DNA of 64,000 nt from Planctomycetota bacterium (GTDB lineage Bacteria > Planctomycetota > Phycisphaerae > Phycisphaerales > UBA1924): contig JAJRPN010000037.1 in the NCBI GenBank assembly GCA_024280755.1, positions 1 to 64,000 on the forward strand. The letters run 5' to 3'. Under the pieces are notes generated by a model, which was not told where the DNA came from, searched no databases, and worked only from the letters and a program-made list of their open reading frames with translations. Below are positions 46,479 through 54,107 of the stretch, piece by piece. The position numbers were made by a program, and so were the translations under genes. Position 1 is the stretch's first letter. Every line of letters begins with the position of its first letter.

Positions 46479-47810
46479 CTATGGACATCCAGCCGCATAC
46501 GCACTGAGAAAATCACTGACATCAAAGAAGTTCCACATCTCATCATGCGTGAAATCTGCAGCCGGCTCCTGAGCAGCAAACGCCTTAAGAAACGCAGCGA
46601 TATCGAAAAAATTCAGCTCCCCGTCATTTGTAAAATCTGCCGGGCACACAACAAACACAAACGCAGCGCCCACCCCATCGTCACCAAGGGCTCCGACAAC
46701 AACAAGCCCATTATTCACCGACACTGATGAACCAAAGAAATCACCGAAAAATCCATCGCTCTGCGCGAGCTTGTTTGTCTGCACACCTGTCCCCGCATCA
46801 AAGAGATACGCCCCCCCTGTGCCTACCTGTGAAAACAACGCCCCCACCGCCACCACACCTTGCCCGATCGATACCGAGCCTCCAAAGCTGTCTCCCGCTG
46901 CTCCATCATCGGGCAACAACTTCGCGATCTGCAATCCACTCGACACATCAAACAGATACGCCGAGCCAAAATCAACCCCATTGTCATCGCCCGCAGCACC
47001 AACCACAATGACACCATCAGACATCGCGATAGATCGCCCAAACACATCCTCCCCAGCACCATCATCGGGAGAGATCTTGGCAAGCTGACTGCCACTGACA
47101 AGATCAAAGAAATATACCGAGCCAGAGTTTTGGCCATGCTCATTATCGTGATAGGCCCCGACAGCGAGCACGCCGTTGTCTATTTCTACCGAGAACCCAA
47201 ACCGATCCCCTGCTTCGCCATCATCCGGGAGGATTTTCATCATCTGAACGCCACTGCTCGCATCATACAGATAGACAGATCCTGAGTTGGAACCAAAGTC
47301 ATCATCCAAAGGCGACCCCACCGCCACCACACCACCACCAACGGCAACCGAACGCCCGAAACGATCGTCGACCGAAGCATCATCTGCGAGCAACTTTGCG
47401 ACCTGTACGCCGCTCAACGCATCAAAGATATAGGCAGATCCCGAGTCCGTGCCATCATCATCATTGTTGCGAGCACCCACGACGATAATGCCATCGGCAA
47501 TATCAATCGAAACAGCAAACACATCGCCCTGCGCACCATCGTCGGCGACCAACTTCGAGAGCTGCGCACCGCTGCCTGCATCAAAGACATACACCGACCC
47601 AGAGTTGGTCCCAAGATCATCATCGAGCCAAGACCCAACCACGACAAGCCCGCCATCAACTGCGACAGACCAACCAAACTGATCCCCGCTGGCCCCATCG
47701 CTTGCCGAGAGCTTGATTTCTTCCTCAAGTACCTGCCCCCAAGCAACTCCACCCGTCGCCCCCATCACGACAGCCAACAAGCACGCCCAATCTCCAATAC
47801 GATGTACCAT
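46479..47810 (-). CDS. Secreted seven-bladed FG-GAP-like propeller with dockerin-like tail
   Basis: About 443 residues. A signal peptide is visible (WACLLAVVMGATGGVAWG). Seven repeats of about 48 residues follow, each with GS/GA-type strand, an Asp-rich loop (for example SWLDDDLGTNSGSVYVFDAG) and a FG..V segment, like calcium-binding FG-GAP blades. The C-terminus has two dockerin-like modules (PADFTNDGELNFFDIAAFL and ADFTHDEMWNFFDVSDFL) and ends AAGCP, resembling the planctomycete tails annotated as GC-type dockerin. It probably is exported and anchored or sorted by the tail. The start at 47810 is preferred because GGAGG lies 9 nt upstream. Paralogues are at 48895 and 62774. Confidence 0.75.
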   Translation of the reverse strand: MVHRIGDWACLLAVVMGATGGVAWGQVLEEEIKLSASDGASGDQFGWSVAVDGGLVVVGSWLDDDLGTNSGSVYVFDAGSGAQLSKLVADDGAQGDVFAVSIDIADGIIVVGARNNDDDGTDSGSAYIFDALSGVQVAKLLADDASVDDRFGRSVAVGGGVVAVGSPLDDDFGSNSGSVYLYDASSGVQMMKILPDDGEAGDRFGFSVEIDNGVLAVGAYHDNEHGQNSGSVYFFDLVSGSQLAKISPDDGAGEDVFGRSIAMSDGVIVVGAAGDDNGVDFGSAYLFDVSSGLQIAKLLPDDGAAGDSFGGSVSIGQGVVAVGALFSQVGTGGAYLFDAGTGVQTNKLAQSDGFFGDFFGSSVSVNNGLVVVGALGDDGVGAAFVFVVCPADFTNDGELNFFDIAAFLKAFAAQEPAADFTHDEMWNFFDVSDFLSAYAAGCP

Positions 47811-48055
47811 CAACTGCATCCTCCGAGACAACATATTCTCAATATCGACATACCCTACCAGACCCCTCGCTCAAGCACAATCAAAATCTCCTTCCCTAGC
47901 CTCTTTTTACACCAGCCCACTTACCAACACCTTGTCCCCATTCGTATCAAATCCCTCAGTCTACTCCCTCACGAAAAGCCCGGATCTGCTATACTCTTCC
48001 ATATTCATTCATTGATCCCATTGATCGCCTGTGAGCAAGCAAGGAAGCCAAACAC

Positions 48056-48811
48056 ATGCCAAGCACCTACCGCGCCCTTTGCTCAGATTTCTATATCAAC
48101 ACCAAACTCAATGTACGCATGGAGTTACCAACCAATCGCGAGCCGGTCCTCGAACTCTTCGAACGCACACGCCGCTCGTATCCCGCGATGAACGCCTTCC
48201 GACGCTACAAAGACGAACTCGCCCTCGAATCAGCACCAAACGCTGCCCCCCACCGGTGGATCGCGATCCGCTCTGCATCCGTCCGCTCGGGCGTCGTCAA
48301 TCCAACCACCGCTGAAGACATGTACTCCATCCATCGCACAGCCGTCGAGATCTCCCCGTACTTCCTCTCCATCTCGCCCCTCGATATCGAATACATCGAA
48401 CTCCTCTACGGCTTCGACCTCGCCGCCCCGGGCAATCACGATGCAATCGCAGCCAACGCACTCTTCGCCGGCTCGCCCATGGCTGCCCTCCTCGACACCG
48501 ATTCCATCGGCGAAGGCATCCAAGTGCTCGACTGCCAACCTTCGATGGGCATGAAGCTCGTCGACGACGATGGGCTCGAGGTCCACTTCGAAGTTAAAAC
48601 GAGATCCAAATCAAAGAAGCCAGAACAACCCAACACCGAACCAATCTCGGTCTACCTCACTTTACGCAAATACGACCCCGTCACCAACCTCGAAGAACTC
48701 CGCCCCAAACTCGACGAAATGATCGAACGAGGCCAAAACCTCGTCGACGAATACGCCCTCCCAAACCTCTTGATGCCCCTACGCGAAGAAATCGCATCAG
48801 GATCGTTCTGA
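48056..48811 (+). CDS. Uncharacterised soluble protein
   Basis: A 251-residue protein without signal peptide or membrane helix. Notable segments are VLELFERTRRSYPAMNAFRR, HRWIAIRSASVRSGVVNP, ISPLDIEYIELLYGFDLAA and YVTLRKYDPVTNLEE-like strands. It looks like an alpha/beta cytosolic protein; I do not recognise the family. AAGGAAG lies upstream of the ATG. The gene stands alone between two propeller genes. A TATACT sequence at 47990-47995 may be its -10. Confidence 0.6.
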   Translation: MPSTYRALCSDFYINTKLNVRMELPTNREPVLELFERTRRSYPAMNAFRRYKDELALESAPNAAPHRWIAIRSASVRSGVVNPTTAEDMYSIHRTAVEISPYFLSISPLDIEYIELLYGFDLAAPGNHDAIAANALFAGSPMAALLDTDSIGEGIQVLDCQPSMGMKLVDDDGLEVHFEVKTRSKSKKPEQPNTEPISVYLTLRKYDPVTNLEELRPKLDEMIERGQNLVDEYALPNLLMPLREEIASGSF

Positions 48812-48894
48812 ACCCAGCATTTCTCTTGCATTGGCAAAACGGACGTGCTAGTTTATGATACATTATCGCATAACACAAACCTGGATTCGTCAGC

Positions 48895-50256
48895 ATGTTC
48901 AATAAATGCCGCATCATAACAACTCTTGTATTCACCGCTCTTCTTTGCTCATACGCAGCCGGGCAGGTACTCAATGAGCAGATAAAACTAATTGCCAATG
49001 ACCCAATCCCTCAAAGCCTATTTGGTTGGTCAATAGCTATCGACAATAACATAATCGCTGTTGGTTCAAGATTCGACGACGACAACGGCAATCAGTCTGG
49101 CTCTGTGTACCTATACAATGCAACAACTGGAAAACAAACACAAAAGCTACTCCCTTCGGACGGAGCCCCAGCCGACCGATTTGGTGGAGCAATCGCGATC
49201 GCTGATGGAATCGTCGCGGTGAGCGCAGATTGGAATGATGACCACGGGAATCAATCAGGTTCGATCTACCTATTCGACCTTACTTCAGGATTCCAGCTCG
49301 GAAAAATCACGCCGCCCGACGGAGCCGCAGAAGACCAGTTCGGCATCTCAATCGCGATCGGCGATGGTGTAGTCGCCATCGGCGATCACCGCGATGATGA
49401 TAATGGATCAAGCTCTGGGTCTGTATATCTCTATAGTGCGACTACTGGCATACAGATCACCAAGCTTCTCGCCGATGACGGAACACCGTTCGATCACTTC
49501 GGCTCTGCGGTCGCAATCAATGCCGGCATCGTCGCAGTTGGCGCACCTCACGATGATGAAATCGATTTAGACTCAGGAGCGGTATACATCTTTGATCTAT
49601 CTACTGGCACACAACTATCAAAGCTTTTCCCAACCGACGGAGGCCGCCTAGATTACTTCGGTGAAGCAATCGCCATAAGCAATGGCATCATCGCCATCGG
49701 GGCAAGCCAGAACACCCATCAAGGCATCGGGAGCGGCGCAGTCTACCTCTTCGATCTTGCAACCGGCTTACAAACTGCAAAGCTAATCCCAACCAATGCC
49801 CAAACTGGCATCAAGTTTGGCTGGTCGGTTGATATCGAAAACAACACCGTCGCCGTAGGCGCATACCGTGATAACGACAACGGATTTAGATCTGGGGCTG
49901 CATACATCTTTGATGCGACTACTGGACTACAAACAGCAAAGTTACTCGCAAGCGATGGAGTTGAAAATGACCGACTCGGCCAGTCAATCTCCCTCAACAA
50001 CGACATCGTTGCTGTAGGTGCACTTTATGGAGACAGTATAGAAATCGATTCAGGCTCAGCATATGTGTTCACTTTGCCGCAACTCCCCTGCCCCGCAGAC
50101 CTCACCGCCGACGGCGTGCTTAACTTCTTCGATATCTCAGCCTTCCTCCAAGCTTTCGGCGAAAACGACCCGGTCGCCGACTTTGATAACAACACCCTCT
50201 TCAACTTCTTTGACATCTCAGCCTTCCTCCAAGCCTTCGCAGCCGGTTGCCCATAA
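48895..50256 (+). CDS. Secreted FG-GAP-like propeller with dockerin-like tail
   Basis: A 453-residue paralogue of the gene at 46479. After the signal peptide (IITTLVFTALLCSYAAG) come seven Asp-rich blades, such as SRFDDDNGNQSGSVYLYN and DWNDDHGNQSGSIYLFD. The tail has two modules (PADLTADGVLNFFDISAFL and ADFDNNTLFNFFDISAFL) ending AAGCP. The Asp-rich loops could bind calcium. Function is unknown; extracellular binding or scaffold roles are inferred. The DNA is more AT-rich than nearby housekeeping genes. Confidence 0.75.
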   Translation: MFNKCRIITTLVFTALLCSYAAGQVLNEQIKLIANDPIPQSLFGWSIAIDNNIIAVGSRFDDDNGNQSGSVYLYNATTGKQTQKLLPSDGAPADRFGGAIAIADGIVAVSADWNDDHGNQSGSIYLFDLTSGFQLGKITPPDGAAEDQFGISIAIGDGVVAIGDHRDDDNGSSSGSVYLYSATTGIQITKLLADDGTPFDHFGSAVAINAGIVAVGAPHDDEIDLDSGAVYIFDLSTGTQLSKLFPTDGGRLDYFGEAIAISNGIIAIGASQNTHQGIGSGAVYLFDLATGLQTAKLIPTNAQTGIKFGWSVDIENNTVAVGAYRDNDNGFRSGAAYIFDATTGLQTAKLLASDGVENDRLGQSISLNNDIVAVGALYGDSIEIDSGSAYVFTLPQLPCPADLTADGVLNFFDISAFLQAFGENDPVADFDNNTLFNFFDISAFLQAFAAGCP

Positions 50257-50293
50257 GTCGACATCACCGCCCAATTGGTGATATCATCACTCC

Positions 50294-50575
50294 ATGCTCA
50301 CCCTCGCCCAATCTGTTCTCGATCCCAAGATCTGGTTCTACTTTGCACTCTTGCTCATCATGGTCGCTGCGGGCGCGATCATCATCTTTGCACTCCGCCG
50401 GAATCTCTTTCAAAACAACGACACCAACCCACACGGAGGCGGGCTCCTCGAACACCTCGACGAGATGAAACGCACCGGCCAAATCACCAAAGAAGAGTTC
50501 GACGCCACCCGCAGAACCATCATCGAGAAGGCCGCCCAGCGCATGCGCGACGAAAACGAGCAAGAACCAACATAA
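50294..50575 (+). CDS. Small membrane protein with SHOCT-like C-terminus
   Basis: A 93-residue protein with one helix (WFYFALLLIMVAAGAIIIFAL, about residues 14-34) and a C-terminal segment LLEHLDEMKRTGQITKEEFDATRRTI typical of SHOCT (short C-terminal) domains, often linked to membrane or oligomerisation roles. TATCAT lies six bases before the ATG. It heads the rsfS-aroB group, although rsfS has its own likely -10. Confidence 0.7.
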   Translation: MLTLAQSVLDPKIWFYFALLLIMVAAGAIIIFALRRNLFQNNDTNPHGGGLLEHLDEMKRTGQITKEEFDATRRTIIEKAAQRMRDENEQEPT

Positions 50576-50603
50576 TCCCCCTGTTGGGAGCTACGATTGG
50601 GCA

Positions 50604-51143
50604 ATGAATACCAACGATGAAACAAATCAGACCGAATCGAACGAGCAACCTAGCGATCAGCCATTGGCTGGAGCCACAATGTCTGAGGGCGCACAGATCC
50701 TCAATGTCGAAGATGCACGCAAGTTCGCCATCCAAGCAGCCCAGTCATTGACTGATGACAAGTGCACTGATGTGGTGGTGCTTGAAGTGGACGGACGCTC
50801 CCCTTTGACTGGGTTTCTTGTCATCGGCTCGGGCACATCCGCCCGCCAGATGCGCGGTGCCCTCGGGTCACTCGAAGAACTCGCCGAAGAATGTGGAACG
50901 AGCGCGTTCCATATCACCGAAGACGACAGCGCAACTTGGTTGCTCGCCGACTTTGTCGATGTCGTGGTGCATCTTTTCGAACCAAACGCACGCGCACACT
51001 ACGACCTCGAAGGCTTATGGTACATGTGCGATCGTGTAGAAGTACCAACTTCAGACCGCACAGGCTCGCGGTCTTCGATGCCAGGACACACCGTGATCCG
51101 CAGGCTCGATGAATCGGGCAATCAGATCAACGAAGGTGAGTGA
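50604..51143 (+). CDS. rsfS: Ribosomal silencing factor RsfS
   Basis: A 179-residue protein. The core (SEGAQILNVEDARKFAIQAAQSL, VVVLEVDGRSPLTGFLVIGSGTSARQM, DFVDVVVHLFEPNARAHYDLEGLW) matches RsfS (DUF143), which binds L14 on the 50S subunit and blocks subunit joining in starvation. An acidic N-terminal region and a C-terminal tail of ~45 residues add to the usual ~110-residue length. An internal ATG at 50679 is also possible, but TACGAT six bases upstream favours 50604. It overlaps or abuts aroB, so the two are probably co-transcribed. Confidence 0.9.
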   Translation: MNTNDETNQTESNEQPSDQPLAGATMSEGAQILNVEDARKFAIQAAQSLTDDKCTDVVVLEVDGRSPLTGFLVIGSGTSARQMRGALGSLEELAEECGTSAFHITEDDSATWLLADFVDVVVHLFEPNARAHYDLEGLWYMCDRVEVPTSDRTGSRSSMPGHTVIRRLDESGNQINEGE

Positions 51144-51145
51144 GC

Positions 51146-52327
51146 ATGCGCACGATTGATGTCAATCTACCCGGACGAGCGTATCAGGTTCAGATTGGCA
51201 ACGGCTCATTGAGTAAGGTCGCTCAAACTGCCCGTGCTATTGGCGGAACCAAAGCCTCGCGTGCATTCGTGGTTGTTGATACTGGTGTGCCAACGCATTT
51301 CTCGAATTCGCTTCAAAAAGAACTGGAATCGCAGGGTTTTGCGGTGTGTATCGCACACATCACCCCAAGCGAAAAGATCAAATCAATCGAGACTTACCAC
51401 CGCCTACTTCTTGAAATCGCTTCGACCGGGCACACACGCGTCGATCCAGTGATCGCCCTCGGCGGCGGCGTGGTTGGAGATCTCGCAGGGTTCGTCGCAG
51501 CGAGCTATCAACGCGGCGTGCCTGTGATCCAATGCCCGACCACACTCTTAGCGATGGTCGATGCGTCTGTCGGAGGCAAGACAGGGTTTAACCTGACCGT
51601 ACCCAATGGCGAGAACGAGCCAACCATCTACAAGAACCTCGTGGGCGCATTCCATCAGCCGAGCCTTGTGATCGCAGACATAGATGTACTCGATTCGCTC
51701 GATGCTCGATATCGACGCGCCGGGCTCGCCGAGTGTGTCAAGCATGGGATGATCTGCAAAACCATTGGCAGCGGGCATGAAAAACTCATGGATTGGATGA
51801 GCGAACACCTCGATGGGATCCGCTCATTTGATGCCTCCACAATCGAAGAACTCGTTGCCCGCAATGTGGCACTCAAAGCCACCGTCGTGATGGGCGATGA
51901 GCACGAATCCACCGATGCCAAAGCCGGCGGGCGGATGTTGCTCAACTTCGGGCATACCTTTGGGCACGCGATCGAGACCATCGCCGGGTTGAGCCCAGAC
52001 GCATCAGATCCGAGTTTGGCTCCATTGCATCATGGTGAAGCGGTCGCTTTGGGCATGGTCGCTGCCTGCCATAGCAGCGTGGCTGCGGGGCATTGTGATT
52101 CGTCAATCGTGCAAGAACTCGAAAATATTCTCCAAGCCATCGGCTTACCCACGCGCGTGGCGGGTTTGCCTCAAACGAGCGAGATCCTGGATCGAATGAT
52201 GCGAGACAAGAAGACCGCCGGCGGCTCGCTTCGCGTGATATTGCCGATCGGACGGGGGAAATGCACGATTGTCGATTCGCCCGATGTCAATACGATCGAA
52301 GCAGGAATCGATTCGATCCGGGCGTGA
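51146..52327 (+). CDS. aroB: 3-dehydroquinate synthase
   Basis: A 393-residue enzyme of the shikimate pathway that converts DAHP to 3-dehydroquinate with NAD and a divalent metal. Diagnostic segments: VIALGGGVVGDLAGFVAASY, QCPTTLLAMVDASVGGKTGFN, RAGLAECVKHGMI and LLNFGHTFGHAIE with metal-binding histidines, LHHGEAVALGMVAA. The ATG at 51146 has AAGG nine bases upstream; a GTG at 51140 overlaps the rsfS stop and is the alternative start. rsfS, then aroB, are tightly packed, suggesting an operon. Confidence 0.96.
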   Translation: MRTIDVNLPGRAYQVQIGNGSLSKVAQTARAIGGTKASRAFVVVDTGVPTHFSNSLQKELESQGFAVCIAHITPSEKIKSIETYHRLLLEIASTGHTRVDPVIALGGGVVGDLAGFVAASYQRGVPVIQCPTTLLAMVDASVGGKTGFNLTVPNGENEPTIYKNLVGAFHQPSLVIADIDVLDSLDARYRRAGLAECVKHGMICKTIGSGHEKLMDWMSEHLDGIRSFDASTIEELVARNVALKATVVMGDEHESTDAKAGGRMLLNFGHTFGHAIETIAGLSPDASDPSLAPLHHGEAVALGMVAACHSSVAAGHCDSSIVQELENILQAIGLPTRVAGLPQTSEILDRMMRDKKTAGGSLRVILPIGRGKCTIVDSPDVNTIEAGIDSIRA

Positions 52328-52445
52328 GTTGCCCCAAAGCCTTGAAATCATAGATGGGTAAAATCCCTTGTTCGTGGGAATGAGCAGGGTTCAATGGCAA
52401 CAACATTGTAGAGATTTGCAAGCAGGCTCCGATAAAACCGTTAGC

Positions 52446-52484
52446 CACAGGCTCTTGTGCATGATGCCGAGCCTGTGTCAGGAG
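52446..52484 (+). promoter_or_regulatory. Hairpin in the ParA-fusion leader, abutting the ribosome-binding site
   Basis: CACAGGCTC (52446-52454) and GAGCCTGTG (52469-52477) form a perfect 9-bp stem with a 14-nt loop, ending three bases before AGGAG (52480-52484). It may affect translation of the gene starting at 52495. Confidence 0.5.
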
Positions 52485-52494
52485 CATGTACGCT

Positions 52495-53982
52495 GTGCGA
52501 GTATTTACGGTCATCAATCAGAAGGGCGGATGTGGCAAGACCACCTCTGCAATCAACCTCGCTTCGGCATTCGCCAAGTCGGGATGCCGAACACTCTTGG
52601 TCGATCTCGACCCCCAATCGCATTGTGCAGCTGGGCTCGGAATACCCGAAGACCGACTCGATCTTGATGTAAGCGATGCCCTCCGTGCGCCCATCGATCA
52701 AGAACTCAACCACGATCGCCTGGTCTGGCATATCTCCCGAAACCTCGACCTGCTCCCATCGCGCATGAAGCTCGCCGGGATCGAAGCAGCCCAAGGCGGG
52801 CTCGCCGACCAAAAAGACAAAGCACTCCGCCTGCGATCAGTCATCGCAAGACTCTCCAAGATTGATACACCCGCCAAGCCTGCTCAAGGCCCACAGAAAG
52901 AAAACGGTTCGGACGAGATGTTCGAACCCGGAAAAAAACCCGAGCGGTACGATGTGTGCATTATCGATTGCCCACCTTCAATCGGGTTATTGTCCTACAA
53001 CGCAATCGCAGCCGGGCGCGAAGTCATCATCCCTGTCGAAACGAGCTTCTTCTCGCTGCGTGGTGCAGCCAAGCAAGTGCAAACCGCTCGCTCAATCGCT
53101 CGAAGAATCGGCATGCGAACCCATCCGCGATTGATGGCCACGATGCACGATCCAAATCAACCCTTAGCACGCGACTTGCTCGATGATCTCCGCGATCGGT
53201 TCGGCGCAGGGATGATCCCCGTCGTCGTTCGCTATGACCATGCACTCAAAGAGGCGGCATCCTTCGGCCAACCGATTGATGAGTATGCACCAGATTCGAT
53301 GGGTGCCGAAGATTACCGTTCGGTCTGCGAATGGCTGATCGAGCACGCAAACATCGAACGCCCTGAACCAAACGAAGAAACCGACACCCTCTCCAACGGC
53401 CTACCCAAGCCCGCCAAGACCTTGGCATCGGCAGCCATCGAGATCGCGAACAGCAACAAAGGGTCGCCATTGTCTCGTGCCCAAGAACTCGCCATGCGTG
53501 CCCGGTCGATGCAGCAAGCGCAGGCTGTCACAGCCAGGACCAGCACACAACCAGCAGCCGAATCATCAACAGCTCTCAAATCCAAGCCCGTCATGCTCAA
53601 GCGATCAATGATGCCCCACCGCCCGGTCGCCATCGAACTCGTCGATAGCCGAGTCGTGACTCCGAACAAACCCGCAGTGAATATCACCAAGGTAAAACAT
53701 CTCTTTGGGATCCGCCGAAGCTCGAAGGGGATCTTGTTTGTTCAACCATTATCGATCGGACGCAAAATCGAGATCGCTGGCGATTTCAACAACTGGAAAC
53801 CCGAGCAGACATCAATGACCTCAAACGATGCGCTCGGTGTCCATGAAAAACATGTCGAACTCCCCAAAGGCGTGTATTCATACAAACTCGTCATCGATGG
53901 GCAGTGGTGCCTTGATCCATACAACCCAGACCGCTCAGATAACGGCCTTGGTGGACGAAACAACACGATTCGGATCGATTAA
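52495..53982 (+). CDS. ParA/MinD-type ATPase fused to a glycogen-binding (CBM48/AMPK-like) domain
   Basis: A 495-residue protein. The N-terminal ~270 residues are a ParA-type deviant-Walker ATPase: VINQKGGCGKTTSAINLA (residues 7-23), VDLDPQSHCA, DVCIIDCPPSIG, and EVIIPVETSFFSLRGA. A ~130-residue linker rich in Ala, Ser and Gln follows. The last ~85 residues read KIEIAGDFNNWKPE ... LPKGVYSYKLVIDGQW ... RDYNPD-type sequence, matching AMPK glycogen-binding or CBM48 modules, including the DFNNW core. This fusion is unusual. ParA proteins usually move plasmids, chromosomes or clusters; here carbohydrate binding is suggested. The start at GTG 52495 is set by AGGAG at 52480-52484 (10 nt); an ATG at 52486 is too close to it. 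Confidence 0.85.
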   Translation: MRVFTVINQKGGCGKTTSAINLASAFAKSGCRTLLVDLDPQSHCAAGLGIPEDRLDLDVSDALRAPIDQELNHDRLVWHISRNLDLLPSRMKLAGIEAAQGGLADQKDKALRLRSVIARLSKIDTPAKPAQGPQKENGSDEMFEPGKKPERYDVCIIDCPPSIGLLSYNAIAAGREVIIPVETSFFSLRGAAKQVQTARSIARRIGMRTHPRLMATMHDPNQPLARDLLDDLRDRFGAGMIPVVVRYDHALKEAASFGQPIDEYAPDSMGAEDYRSVCEWLIEHANIERPEPNEETDTLSNGLPKPAKTLASAAIEIANSNKGSPLSRAQELAMRARSMQQAQAVTARTSTQPAAESSTALKSKPVMLKRSMMPHRPVAIELVDSRVVTPNKPAVNITKVKHLFGIRRSSKGILFVQPLSIGRKIEIAGDFNNWKPEQTSMTSNDALGVHEKHVELPKGVYSYKLVIDGQWCLDPYNPDRSDNGLGGRNNTIRID

Positions 53983-54107
53983 TAGCATTTTGGGTGGGTG
54001 CTGAACATGCCCGCCAACCCTCAAAGCACTATACTGTTGGTCAGCGGAGTGGAGTATGTCAATTTGCCTGAGGGAAGGATCCCTCTCTTTGGTGAGCGGA
54101 GCTCGAG

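Noticed and set aside
46479..50256. Propeller blades considered as integrin-like adhesins of phage or defence origin
   Set aside because: Signal peptides and the planctomycete dockerin-like tails fit ordinary exported proteins; no mobile genes adjoin them.
52390..52484. Possible cobalamin or cyclic-di-GMP riboswitch upstream of the ParA fusion
   Set aside because: Fragments such as GCCAC and GTCAGGAG recall these classes, but the required core elements are not present.
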